From the NCBI GenBank assembly GCA_016800925.1, contig JABCPU010000154.1:1-64000 (forward strand): DNA of 64,000 nucleotides, read 5' to 3'. The notes beneath the pieces were generated by a model that searched no databases, was not told the DNA's origin, and worked only from the letters and a program-made list of their open reading frames with translations. Source of the DNA: Suillus spraguei (lineage: Eukaryota; Basidiomycota; Agaricomycetes; Boletales; Suillaceae). Made by a program: the position numbers and the translations under genes. Positions 38,966 through 49,800 of this stretch are shown piece after piece. Every line of letters starts with the position of its first letter. Positions within the stretch are counted from its first letter, which is position 1.

Positions 38966-39519
38966 TCAACATTTAATCAACCCCCGAGGAGTACCAAGCG
39001 CGCCTTCTTCGAGCCGGGAAGAACGTCCACATCGAGTGAACAATGTCCCCTTACCCTTATCTGATATCTCCAGGTCCTTTAACTGCGCAATAAACCCTGG
39101 TCTCGGACACACTACAGACCTCGCGCGTACGAGCAGCCCAAGTGCATCCTTCAACGACATTGAGCATCTCGAGATAAGGTAGGCTGCGATAATTGTCGGA
39201 GAGCGTGACACCCCCGCAACACAGTGCACGAGAACCTTCCTCCGCTGTTCCTAGCATCAGTGATGACCTGGTTGGCTCTATCGATAACAGTATGGATAGA
39301 GGACATGTCCTTGTCCAAGAGTTGCAGGCAATGGTATTGGACATGAGGGTGGTCGGGACAAACAGGCGCCCTGCCGATGCTGATGATGTGGGTAATGCCT
39401 GCTGAATCGATGAAAGATCTCGACGCAGACGTATAAGGTCCAAGGAAGACATAAGGTGGAACTACCAATACTGCAGTATTCCGCCTGCTGTGCATCCGCA
39501 GTGACTGTACGGTGGTCAT
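38966..39519 (-). CDS. dual-specificity protein phosphatase, one-base frameshift before the active site
   Basis: From ATG 39519 (MTTVQSLRMHSRRNTAVLVV) the frame has the DSP fold start PPYVFLGPYTSASRSFIDSA, then GITHIISIG, DKDMSSIHTVIDRANQVI and TDARNSG. The next block, in another frame, has the active site VLVHCVAGVSRSPTIIAAYL (HCxxGxxRS) and the domain end. Between them the sequence reads agcggaggaaggttctc. One added base would join NSG to RKVLVHC in frame. An intron in that gap would be about 24 bases, which is too short. These enzymes remove phosphate from Tyr and Ser/Thr, often on MAP kinases. Either the copy is broken or a base was missed in the assembly. The stop is at 38966. Confidence 0.75.
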
Positions 39520-39811
39520 CTTGAGGCGTTGGGACGGCAAGACAATAAGTTGCCGAGCTATAAAAAACCTAGATAATGAAGTCAGCGATGGGCTACTGAG
39601 TGATGAATGTAGATATCACAGTGGTGCCTGAGACCGATCTCCGATGTTCTAGATCTAGACACTCCTCGGGGATACATTTTATGTTTCTGAGGCGATCCTC
39701 ACGAGGACAGACTATCACGTAAAAAGGAGTTTTCATGACAGGACCGACTGTCACTGGGCAAGATGGACATCCGAGGATCTACTGGTATGCAAAAGCAAAA
39801 TTTTGTTAACT

Positions 39812-40440
39812 TAGCAGGTTTCGAACCAACTCCAAGAGAAACAGTTGTACTTGGCTGATAGACGGTCCTCTATCCATGATTGTGTTTCCGATTCCCCCAT
39901 GTGTGGGACTTGGACCTGAATGAGATTAAAAATATCATGGAAATGAATATACACTCACAAATGAAACCAGGAATAACCATCTATGTTGAACGGGATATCT
40001 ATAGCGGGCTCCAATGAAAAAGAAAAACTTATCAAGTTGGCAGGTTTCGAACACCTCAGGGATACACAATGAAAGATAATCCTCCCACGAAACCATCCAT
40101 AAGTAAATGCCAAGGTGTATTTCGAGAAAAAAAACACTCTAGACAGATTTCGAACCTGCGATGTCCAAGAGAAACAAATTTCGATCTTGTTGTAGTAAAC
40201 CATTTTGGCTAGGACACTTCTCGAGTTAAGATGAACCTCAAGCCCAATGTCCATAAGTGAATGTCATAAGAGAGAAAATCATCTGTCGGCAAGTTTACCC
40301 GCGGAACAGACTTCTATGACTACTTAAAATAAACCTTGAAAGATTCATCCATGTGTGAACGTCCGAGGCGTAATGGTAAAAGGAAAAAAGAAAACTGTTG
40401 AGCGGGTTGCAATAGATCTCTGTCCTGTCGCTCTTACCAC
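39812..40440 (-). repeat. degenerate tRNA-like repeat units, minus orientation
   Basis: Three to four diverged copies of the tRNA-like unit found at 44822-45480 lie here in reverse orientation, for example gcaggtttcgaacc near 39826, gacagatttcgaacctgc near 40145 and gcgggttgcaatag near 40403. They lie just downstream of the MSS1 gene. Confidence 0.6.
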
Positions 40441-40511
40441 TTGAACTAGAACTGGTCAAGGTAGATGTTTACACACCATGCATTGATAGCAGAATCACAT
40501 GACACTAGTAG

Positions 40512-42577
40512 TCATTTGCCAACGCAAAATGAACTAAATATTCCGCCCAAGACTTCATCAACGCTGACATCTAATCCAGAAACAGAACCAATCGCACGAG
40601 CTGCATAACGTAGAGACTCCGCGGCAATGTCCACTTCCGAAGGAGCTGTGAGGTTGAGCAGATGTTGGTATGATACATCAGTGAAGTATAGCGAATGTAC
40701 TTACAAAAGGCGATGAACTCTTCCAAGTGCATGACAGCTTGCTCAAGAAAATCTCTATGACGAGCATGAGTAATGAGTGGGCTTGCGTAATCGAAACCAT
40801 CGCTGTATCTATTAAAAAAAGTCAGTATGTCCATCCTGCCAGTAGATATCGAACTTGTGAGAAGTACCTTGATCGTAAGACCTGTGCGAGACCATCTAGA
40901 AACGATTGGGTACCCTCCAATGTGCGAAGACTCGCTGTCCAGAACTGGGGTCGTTTACTGTCATCATGGTTATCGCTATACTCCATGAAAGTGAGAGACT
41001 GGTTGGGAAGAAGGCTCGCCATAGTATCAGATTTATTCAACAAGAAAAGGTATCTGATTTTAGGTGGCTCTTAACTTCATCCGGGACTCGAACCAGGGTA
41101 TTGTCCGGAGAGGACAAAACATCAGGAAGAGATAGAACACAAAGAGACAGATCAGCCTCCTTGACACTGAACGAACCGTTAACAAGAGGATATAGCGAAT
41201 GTGACTTCCACATACGCGTTACCTGCACGACCTACCCCTACTTGCTCTACAGTGTCCAATGTTTCTCGCAGGCCAGCAGTGTCGCTCAGAATAACTGGAA
41301 AACCTCCAATGTCCAAAGTGAGCGTGAGGACGTCCCGCGTAGTCCCTGGAATGGGTGATGTAATGGCCGCATCACGCTGAGCTGTAATCAAGGAATCAAA
41401 TTAAGGTGTCAAAGAGCATGACTTAAAGGACATACCAAGAAAATTGAATAAGCTACTCTTGCCAGCATTCGGAGGTCCAAATATCGCAAGTTTTATTCCA
41501 GAGCGCAGAATCTCCCCACGGCGGTTGTCATCCAGGTGAGATCGAATACACTTGATAATATTCGATGCACGATCATGAGCTAATACCGCTTGAGATAAAA
41601 TCACAAATGAGTCTGTAGAGGACCTGCCTTCTCTAATCATCGCTTCCTGACCAAGATCATCCACGTCCTCGCCAAAATCAATAAACCCTTCAACAAAAAC
41701 TAGACATTCCAGTATCTGTGACCTCAATGCAACATATCGCGCTCTCGCAGTTCCCTAGGAACATTTAGGTAATTGTAAGTCCCAAAATCAGTAATAACCC
41801 ATACCTCGGCTCCGCTGACAGCAACCTTTCTTTGAGCTTCCGTTTCAGCATCTATCAAGTCGCGCAGGCCCTCGACTTGGGTGAGATCAAGTCGGCCACC
41901 CTCGAAGGCGCGTCTTGTAAACTCGCCTGGGACAGCAGGCCGACAATATGGTAGTTTCGCAAGTGCACGTAACACTGCAGAGAGCACTGCGCGCCCAGAG
42001 TGGATGTGAAGCTCAAGAGTATCTTCTGTGGTAAATGACTTTGGGCCTAATGCACATAATTAAATATCCCGCAACCTACAGTAAAGAATCAGAGCTCACC
42101 CTTGAAGAAGACAGTCAAACTATCGTCGAGTCTCTCCTCAGTCTCTGGGTCGACGACGTGTCTGCGTTGAAACATCCATGGTGTCGGTGTGTCCTGAGAC
42201 TTCTTTTTGCGCGTCACGCGTCGCCAGACGTCAAGGGCGTCGGGTCCAGAAACCCGAATGACAGCTATACCCGCTTTCCCAGGTGGAGTGGAGAGTGCGT
42301 ATATAGTTCTACGCTGCGCATCAGAGAGCGTGTGCTCAGACTTGGCGGAGAGAGTTGTATGAGTACGACTGGTATACCCAGTAGCACGAAACCGCAAAGA
42401 TAACCTGTTGGGGCGGTGTAATCTGCCGTTCCAGGGAGAACTTCTATGTAGAACAACCGAGGCAAGGTTTGGCATCAGCAGGGAGTTATTTTCCCAAAAT
42501 TGAACATGTCTCCAATGTTGTATCCGTGGATCCTTCACAGCTTTTTGAATGACACTGGCTCGCCATTGCCGCAACAT
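40512..42577 (-). CDS. MSS1: MSS1/MnmE (TrmE), mitochondrial tRNA-modification GTPase
   Basis: With its MTO1 partner this GTPase makes the taurine- or carboxymethylaminomethyl-type modification at wobble U34 of mitochondrial tRNAs. The N-terminus from ATG 42577 is basic and likely a mitochondrial targeting sequence. Then come the folate-binding domain ([20 protein letters not shown]), [20 protein letters not shown] with [14 protein letters not shown], the helical domain, and the G domain. The latter has P-loop GPPNAGKSS (about 41460), switch [12 protein letters not shown] and NKSD. It ends with FCVGK, the C-x-GK terminus conserved in MnmE, with stop TGA at 40512-40514. All the key residues are present and the introns keep frame. 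It is head-to-head with CNB1. Confidence 0.92.
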
Positions 42578-42760
42578 TCACTGCCCTCGAATTCTATAGC
42601 TCGCCGTCAGTCGTGACCAGTATGATGATAGACGCGCTACAAAGACTTGCTGTAATTTCCCACGACTACAACTTGCCCTTACCTCTCATCGCCGAGCAGA
42701 TCTAACTAGACCGACCTAATACTACCCTTGTCATACAATCACCCAGTTTAATCAGGAGCC
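42578..42760. promoter_or_regulatory. bidirectional promoter MSS1 / CNB1
   Basis: 183 bases between two divergent start codons. Inference from layout only. Confidence 0.45.
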
Positions 42761-43678
42761 ATGGGTCAAACACGTTCGTATCTTCCCATAGCGCATTCAT
42801 CTTCCACTCACTCCGTGATGAATAGCATCACAGTTTATGGAGGACATGCAGAAGCGGTCCAACTGTGCGTTCTACGTTCCAAACCACTTCTGCGCTGCAA
42901 TACTCATTTGACTGCGCTGTGCAGTCACATCTGCTGAGCTGGAAAGATTGAAGAAACGCTTTATGAAACTAGACAGGTTTATATCATCTTCTCGATTGAC
43001 CATCCTTACTACCGATCTCATGATGCATATACAGCGATGGGTCGGGCTCCATAGATCGCGAGGAATTTCTGCAAATACCCCAAATAGCTACCAATCCATT
43101 AGCCTCAAGGATGATTGCAATCTTTGATGAAGAGTGCGTCGATAGATTTCCATGGGCGAATCACAATTTAACTCTTGTGCAGTGGAGGAGGGACTGTGGA
43201 CTTTCAGGAATTTGTGGGTGGATTGAGCGCATTTAGCAGTCGAGGAGGGCGGGAAGAGAAACTCCGATGTGCGTCTCCCATTTTGATTCATCAGCACGGC
43301 CTCACATCATGATATCAAGTCGCATTCAAGGTTTATGATGTAGATCGAGATGGTTTTATTTCCAATGGAGAACTGTTTCTGGTATTGAAAATGATGGTCG
43401 GGAATAATCTCAAGGTCCGTATGCGCTCACCCAACGATTTTGGGATTCTTGGTAAATCTTTTCTTTTGAAACAGGACCAACAACTGCAGCAGATTGTTGA
43501 TAAGACAATCATGGAGGGCGATCTAGATCATGATGGAAAACTTAGCTTTGAAGAGTTCGCCCAGATGGTGTCAAACACGGTTGGAGACAATTCCCTCGCT
43601 TCATTTATGACTGCTGATACTCGGTCTTTTTACCCTTAGGATATTGTCAAGCAGATGACGCTTGAAGACCTTTTCTAA
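42761..43678 (+). CDS. CNB1: calcineurin regulatory subunit B
   Basis: This is the Ca2+-binding regulatory subunit of the calcineurin phosphatase, which controls stress and morphogenesis through Crz1. Starting MGQT (N-myristoylation-type Gly2) at 42761, about seven exons join in frame. They give [31 protein letters not shown]-hand 1 [22 protein letters not shown]-hand 2 [19 protein letters not shown]-hand 3 [20 protein letters not shown] and EF-hand 4 [20 protein letters not shown]. The last exon encodes [12 protein letters not shown] and ends at TAA 43676-43678. Four Ca2+ loops keep their Asp/Glu ligands. The protein looks intact and of normal length. Confidence 0.94.
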
Positions 43679-44099
43679 CACCTTCGGCGCCAACGGACAT
43701 TCGCGTCCCCTCATACCCCGATGTATCCATCACGCTCGCTGTTGCATCGTTATCAATTCATCATATAGTGACGACTTACTTGTAGTATCGCCTTTGTTGT
43801 AGAGTATAAGTTTCTCAAATCGCCATAACACAAATCACGGTACGTGAAAACTGTTAGGATCCGGAAATGAGCGCTGTATCGCTCACACGGAACTCGAATG
43901 ACCGTCTGAATGAAATTACAAGCGTGACTGCAAAATCGGTAAATCAAGTCTTTACTATTCAGTTTCAGGGTTTCGTCTGCACTGGAATTCCGATCAGGCG
44001 AGGTGCTGGTGACGCCGAACACTTACTGGAAAAACCAGATCTGATCAAGAGGGACGGAATTATATTGCCTCCATGAGCATTCTGTGTTGACTGGTACTC
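43679..44099. other. no supported gene
   Basis: The CNB1 3' flank. Short frames on both strands (for example 43867-44076) lack recognisable motifs. Confidence 0.35.
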
Positions 44100-44821
44100 G
44101 TGCTTTACTTCCAAGGCTTCTACTTCTCAGAACCTTCCTAGTAAGGTAAGTGCTTGCATTGGTTTCCGAACACCCTGTGCGACCATTCTAATGTGTCATG
44201 TAGATTCATTCCCGCTACCATAAGGGAGTGGGTTATATTGTGTTTACCACTGGGACATCATTTAAATCGACTGTCTTCCTGCGTCTGTTGCTCTTGTCCT
44301 TGAATGGTATTCTCCTCTCGTCTTCTTCGATTGCTCGTTCGCTCAGCCATTTGGGCCCAAGTTCGCGTTTCGCTGAAATCCTCATGGCCTCGGTGATTTA
44401 TTGCCGTGCTCTCACTACCGATGTCGAGTTCGAGGTCGCGTGAGGTCATGTTTGGGATGAACTCCATTGCTGCGCGACCACCGTTTTGTGGGAAGATGAG
44501 ACTCCCGTCTCCAATCCTCCATGTCTGGCCTTCAAGGTGGTGACAGTGTTTCACTGTCCTCGTTTTCTAGTATCTGCTCATTTCCTTCTGTGTTTCCAGA
44601 AACTCCGTGTATACTTAGTGGTAATGTCAATCACATTGAACTTGCTGCTAATCATGGTGAATGAGAATTATCTCAGTCTTCGTCCCTCGTCGGGGCAATT
44701 CTATTGTCTCGTAGACGTTCAGACTCGAACTTTACTGTCCATGTCATCTTTTTGGGCAGTGTCAATCAGGGGCCCCATAGGTTTTCCACTTAGGATGAGT
44801 CGTCAAGGGGAGTTAAAGACT

Positions 44822-45480
44822 TTAGCCTGGTTAGTGTGGTTTACCACAACAGAATCAAAATCTGTTTCTCTTGGACTACGCAGGTTCGAAACCTGCTGAA
44901 CTACATTTTTTTTCTATCAGAACGCACTTTGACATTCATTCATGGACGGTTTCTTCAGAAGTTCACCGCAACTGGTCTTAGTCAGGTGGTTGCCACAACA
45001 GAATCAAAATCTGTTTCTCTTGGACTGTGCAGGTTTGAAACCTGCCGATGACAAGGTTTTTTTCTATTGAAACACACCTTGACACTCACTCATGGATGGC
45101 TTCTTTAGAGGTTCATCCTAACTGGCATTAGCTAGGCGGTTGCCACAACAGAATCAAAATCTGTTTATCTTGAACTGTGCGGGTTCAAAACCTGCCGATG
45201 ACGATGTTTTTTCTATCAGAACACTTTGAAAGTTCACCGTAGCTGGTGTTAGCCTGGTGGTTGCCACGACAGAATCAAAATCTGTTTCTCTTGGACTGTA
45301 CAGGTTCGAAACCTGCCGACGACAAGGTTTTTTCTATCGGAACACACCTTGATATTCACCCGTGATGGGTTTCTTTGGCAGTTCATTGTAACTCGTCTTA
45401 GCCTGATGGTTACCACAACAGAATCAAAATCTGTTTCTCTTTCCTGTGTAGGTTCAAAACCTGCTGATGACAGCATTTTT
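44822..45480 (+). repeat. array of five tRNA-like units, 120-155 bases apart
   Basis: Units start near 44822, 44976, 45127, 45248 and 45396. Each has an A-box-like segment (tagcctggtggttg), an anticodon-arm-like stem cagaatcaaaatctg with CAA in the anticodon position, a perfect T-arm-like hairpin with the B box (gcaggttcgaaacctgc), and a T run after it. The arrangement is that of an internal RNA polymerase III promoter, as in tRNA-derived SINEs. No acceptor stem can be paired, so these are not called as tRNA genes. The CAA and a long variable region suggest descent from tRNA-Leu. Confidence 0.75.
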
Positions 45481-45802
45481 TTATATCAGAACACACCTTG
45501 ACATCCACTCATGGATGGTTTCCTTAGAGGTCCATCTTAACTGGTCTTAGCCCTTGTGCAAATTGTTGATGCAACATTGATATTTACTCCATGGCGAGTC
45601 GTGCCTTCGGACACGTTCGAAACACTAATTATATTGTGCTCTGCGTAAACCCCCTCCTCTGAGTCCTCTCACTACCTTCATTGCAGTAGATCATGTAGCC
45701 GGTGAAGCTTCCTTGGCGTTACACTGCCTTGGATATCTATGAACTGACTCGCAAACTTCAAACTCAGCCTCCGTTGGTTATTTCTTTGCGTATTCCTGAG
45801 CA

Positions 45803-46214
45803 CATCAGGAAATCATGAGTTTACTTATTCCTTACTTATTTCAAACTTTTCCCACTTATTTCAAATGGACCTACTTTTTTTCTGAAATTTGACAACTGCT
45901 TCAAAATTGAGTATTCCAATATGTTTGTTGGCCTGAGAGACAAGTTTCATTGCATAAGACCAACAATTAGTGACTAGTATGAAGCTCGAGTGACACATTA
46001 ATGCTGATGATTTTATTTCTCAAATATTCTCTTGAGGTACTATTTTGCAAATTAAGAGTCCATAATTTTATAGCACACATTTATAATGATGGCTAACAGA
46101 TCCTGATAGTTCAGTTGGGACCAGTGGTAATTTAGAGAAATAAGTAGATCCATTTGGAATAAGTGGAAAAGTTTGAAATAAGTAAGGAATAGGTAAACTC
46201 ATGATTTCCTGATG
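45803..46214. mobile_element. MITE with ~70-base TIRs (CATCAGGAAAT ends)
   Basis: 412 bases starting CATCAGGAAATCATGAG and ending in its inverse (ctcatgatttcctgatg). The arms pair over about 70 bases. It is flanked by CA (45801-45802 and 46215-46216). The partner arm at 60,370 lacks it and reads through the site, giving a true empty site with one CA. No coding is present. Confidence 0.9.
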
Positions 46215-46480
46215 CAGCTTCAAGGGGTTCATACATTGATAGGTTCTCAGTCAAATCGCAAGGCCTGCAGGCTCTGAACTTCACAATTCTTTGTCTGTGG
46301 GACAAGTGTACTGGTTAATAACGTGCTCACGCTGCTTCCCTTTGCCAACGTAACTGAACTGACAGCAAGATTGTATACCGTGTGACCCGCGTCTAAGATA
46401 CATATGTCTTATCCACAAACCTTTGAAGCCGTGCCGGAATTCATCACTATACAGCTCAAGACACGGAGCTCCGGGTCGGG

Positions 46481-46918
46481 ATTGGCGCGAGTCCGACTAT
46501 TACCAGTAGTAGTATATACGGGTGCTTGGAGGCCTAAGTTGAGGACGGCGTGATTGAGAGCGAGTCTATTATAAGTGGTCCGTTTATAGTAATTACGCAT
46601 TACCTGTCCTATGGCTCTTCTAATATCCCTTAATCTAGGTGGGGGAACGTGGCACCCATGTCCAGACAACGATCCTCACTTGGATGACCAGGACCAGGAC
46701 TCCTTACCTACAGGGATCTTGTTCTTCTGTCTCACCATCAAATACTGGGAGTAGTCGAGTCAAATTCGAGGTCTGCTGGCATCATTAATTGCAAATAGCA
46801 CCTGTTGAAGGTTAGAATAGTATTCAGGACAAAAGCAAGCCGTCCTGCTACCATACCCATTCAAATTTATTTCCGATATTCTATATCATATCTCACGAAT
46901 AACGTGTCTCAGGTAGAA
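46481..46918. other. no supported gene
   Basis: Sequence past the inverted-repeat arm and ahead of the duplicated intron-exon block of the cysteine-rich gene. No motif was recognised. Confidence 0.35.
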
Positions 46919-47140
46919 GCTTTAGTACATGTGAGTACGAGTGGTTTTATCAAGGATTTATTGACTCGCCGTCGGCGTGGTAGCCATCCTACGTATGCGT
47001 GAGATCAGATGAGCTACAGCGGGTAGCGTTTCTGCGTCCCATTGGTGCAGCGCAGTTGATAGAACAATACATGAATAGTTTGTCACGCGATGCGAAGGCT
47101 TGCGTTACAAATTTTCGTCAGCTATCTGCTGGCAGAGCAA
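46919..47140 (+). pseudogene. decayed partial duplicate of the cysteine-rich gene (intron and exon 2 only)
   Basis: The stretch gtgagtacgagtggttttat near 46931, the following ggatttattgactcgccg, and an acceptor atgaatag followed by tttgtc closely parallel the intron and exon 2 start of the gene at 47214 (gtgagtatgagtagtttcat; gtaaatag then tttgtg). The exon 2 counterpart near 47090-47120 retains cttgcgttacaaatttt, and no matching exon 1 is visible upstream. Confidence 0.55.
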
Positions 47141-47167
47141 ATGTCGTCTGTCTGTTATAAGTTCTGG

Positions 47168-47174
47168 TATAAAA
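47168..47174 (+). promoter_or_regulatory. TATA box of the cysteine-rich secreted protein gene
   Basis: TATAAAA lies 46 bases before the ATG at 47214, a usual place for a compact fungal promoter. Confidence 0.55.
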
Positions 47175-47213
47175 GGACTCCTTCCTACGGATTTATTTCT
47201 AAGAACACAAATA

Positions 47214-47614
47214 ATGCGCCCCTCCTTCCAAGTCGTCCTCGCTGTTATTGCTGCTTTGACAGTGTCTATGACTGTCAGTGCTGACAGTCAATGCACTGCG
47301 CCTGGCGACTTTTGCACGGTTGATAAAGATGAGTGCTGCTCTGACTTTCAATGCTTGCCAGTTACGGCCTATGCAGATGATAATGGCAAAGTGGTGAGTA
47401 TGAGTAGTTTCATCCAGGATCTGTTGACTCACCGGCGTGGTAGACAAAAGCCACCATACATATGTGTGAGCTCGCATGAGCTACGGTAAGCTATATTTCT
47501 GCTTTCTCGTTGGTGCAATGTGGTTAATGGCACCGCATGTAAATAGTTTGTGGCGGGAATACTTGCTTCTGCCCAAATTTTACTGGTGCTCGAGCAACAA
47601 AAATTTCAGGATAG
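47214..47614 (+). CDS. small secreted cysteine-rich protein (knottin-like spacing)
   Basis: From ATG 47214 a typical signal peptide (MRPSFQVVLAVIAALTVSMT, cleavage likely after VSA) leads into a short mature protein with QCTAPGDFC, ECCSDFQC and LPVTAYADDNGK. An intron of about 130 bases follows. Exon 2 from 47547 gives CGGNTCFCPNFTGARATKIS and stops at TAG 47612-47614. Together there are eight cysteines in the order C-x6-C-x6-CC-x4-C...C-x4-C-x-C. The strongest donor (gtgagt near 47395) leaves the wrong phase; the nearby donor gtagtt gives the cysteine-rich frame, so the junction needs transcript data. Such proteins act outside the cell, often as effectors or defence peptides; no function is claimed here. 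Confidence 0.65.
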
Positions 47615-48448
47615 AAAAATATTTAAAAACCGTGAATGTATGACTTGTGACTGAACAAAAGACCAAGAGTGGGCCTAACACTTGCATAGTTGGGTTGTGT
47701 CAGGCGCAACCACCCGCCCGTTGAATCTGTCGAAAGACATAGAAGGAGCGGGCGAGCGGAGGGTTTGCATGCATTAGTCAGTTAGCGGGACAAATTGTCC
47801 AATAGTGTGTTGATGTGTTGAAAAATAAGAGAATAAAATTTGAGGAGAAAACTGATAGACGAGGTGGCATGGATGATCAAAACTGCGTGGTAAGATGACA
47901 GGAAAGTGGAAGGAGAAGGCCGTGATAAGATAAGCGAAGTCTGGGACTGGCAAGTGACGGATCACCGCCACTACAAACAACAGTCTGTACAGAGAGTATG
48001 AAAACTAATAGGCACACTGTCACAAAACCATCAGAATTAAACTTTTCAGTTCAACACAAATGCGCAACGTACCACAGGCGTTAATAGGTTTCCTATCAAC
48101 CAGAGTCCTGAGCATCTCAGAGATAACATGCAGACACTCTGCGCTGTATGTCTCGAGATCTACTAGAAGAGAGTGGTCGAGCTGCCAATATTTGTCGAAC
48201 GTTGACTAGGACCTATTGGCATCTTTGGGGTTGTCAAAGGCGCGATCAGATGACGAATGCATTCGTTGAACATGTAACAACGCGAGTGAGATTTACACGT
48301 CAGCAGAAGTCACTTCTAGCCTAAAAAATTCTTCAGTGATATCATCAGGCAAAGTAACAAGGCGAGACAAAATGTTACATAAACAATGTTGGTTTTTGGA
48401 ATCCACTGATATGTGGCTATAGATCCGAGATTGCAATCTTGTGTTATG
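47615..48448. other. no supported gene
   Basis: Downstream flank of the secreted-protein gene. Only short frames without motifs. Confidence 0.35.
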
Positions 48449-48500
48449 ATGGATGACTTTCTGTAGGCAAAATAATCTAGAATAGAATTATTTAATTATT
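48449..48500 (+). repeat. solitary terminus resembling the Harbinger-like element at 10,077
   Basis: ggatgactttctgtaggc at 48449 matches the terminal ggatgactttccgtaggc of that element, and the following AT-rich bases are similar. No opposite terminus was found nearby, so this is a remnant. Confidence 0.5.
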
Positions 48501-48737
48501 AATGATATTCAAAGTAGAATTATTAGGTAATTTACGACGTATTTTGAAGTCCGATCAATGTTTGTTGAACTATTTGTTGGTAAGGTAGGTGTCGTGCGGA
48601 TTCTACGTACCTCACGTGATTGTGACTGGCCGTGACGCTGTGCCAGATAAGTGTGTAAGCATCTGCCGAGCGATGCCGAACGTGCACAAGCAAGCATAGA
48701 CATGTATGAGTCCACCACCCGTTGTGCCTTCGGCACA

Positions 48738-48774
48738 GGAAGCAAAAGGAGTGCTTCGCACTCCTTTTGCTCCC
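48738..48774. repeat. hairpin repeat H1
   Basis: The stem GGAAGCAAAAGGAGTGC pairs with GCACTCCTTTTGCTCCC across a TTC loop with one mismatch. It is followed by ccaaggcttcatcctaat. Confidence 0.9.
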
Positions 48775-49041
48775 TGGCCAAGGCTTCATCCTAATAATTA
48801 TCTTCAATAATGATAATAGGTTTTGAAATAAATTATAACTTTGACCAATATTTTGACAGAAGTAAAAGTACCACATCACCATCTTTGTAAGTTTATATTG
48901 CCCATCTCATCCTCATGTCATTGCATTTGATTTTGATTTTTTTAAATTATTTACTGCAAACTATTAACTTGAAAAAATCTTTTGTGTCAAGTTTTAATAG
49001 GGGGCAACAGTATTAAGTTGTCACACAACAAAATCATGCAA

Positions 49042-49670
49042 GTGTCCCATCTCCCATCTCCCATCTCCCATCTCCTGTTACTGGTCTCCTGTCTCTCATT
49101 TCCTCTTACCAGTCTGCTGTCTTCCATCTTGTGTCTCCCATCTCCCATCTTGTGTCTCCCATCTTCCCCATCTCCCCCATCTCCTGTCTCCCAATCTCCT
49201 GTCTCCCATCTCCTGTTTCCCATCTCCCATCTTGTGTCTCCTGTCTCCTGTCTCCCATCTCCCATCTCCCGTCTCCCATCTTGTGTCTCCCGTCTCCCGT
49301 CTCCCGTCTCCTGTCTCCCGTCTCCCGTCTCCTGTCTCCCGTCTCCCATCTCCCGTCTCCTGTCTCCCGTCTCCCGTCTCCCGTCTCCCGTCTCCCGTCT
49401 CCCGTCTCCCGTCTCCCGTCTCCCGTCTCCCGTCTCCCGTCTCCCGTCTCCCGTCTCCCGTCTCCCATCTCCCGTCTCCCGTCTCCCATCTCCCGTCTCC
49501 CGTCTCCCGTCTCCCGTCTCCCGTCTCCCGTCTCCCGTCTCCCGTCTCCCGTCTCCCGTCTCCCGTCTCCCGTCTCCCGTCTCCCGTCTCCCGTCTCCCG
49601 TCTCCCGTCTCCCATCTCCCGTCTCCCGTCTCCCGTCTCCCGTCTCCCGTCTCCCGTCTCCCATCTCCCA

Positions 49671-49731
<61 letters not shown>

Positions 49732-49800
49732 CATCTCCCATCTCTTCCATCTCCTGTCTCCTGTGTCACCCATATCTCCTGTCTCCTGTCTCCTGCACCT
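49042..49800. repeat. 7-base minisatellite (CTCCCGT)n, over 100 units
   Basis: Units of ctcccgt, with ctcccat and ctcctgt variants, run for about 760 bases. The variants are grouped towards the ends and the centre is homogeneous. No frame on either strand has stops, which creates long false reading frames. Confidence 0.96.

Larger units (their letters stand above)
44100..46480 (+). repeat. left arm of a large inverted repeat
   Basis: This arm matches 60093-62015 in reverse complement with interruptions. Shared landmarks include tacttccaaggcttc, gaccattctaatgtg, the tRNA-like array, a ggcgttacactgccttggat stretch, and caagacacggagctccgggt near 46457. The arm differs from its partner by a MITE insertion (45803-46214) and many point changes. 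It has no clear terminal repeat or coding capacity of its own. Confidence 0.8.

Noticed and set aside
39216..39240. Intron bridging the frame change in the phosphatase gene
   Set aside because: The only GT..AG pair that fits would be about 24 bases long, well below the intron sizes in this window.
44822..45480. Functional tRNA-Leu genes
   Set aside because: A and B boxes and two arms are present, but no seven-base acceptor stem can be formed and the D-arm is irregular, so they are described as tRNA-like repeats.
47774..47980. 68-codon hydrophobic minus-strand frame
   Set aside because: No motif, and the window around it is non-coding flank of the secreted-protein gene.
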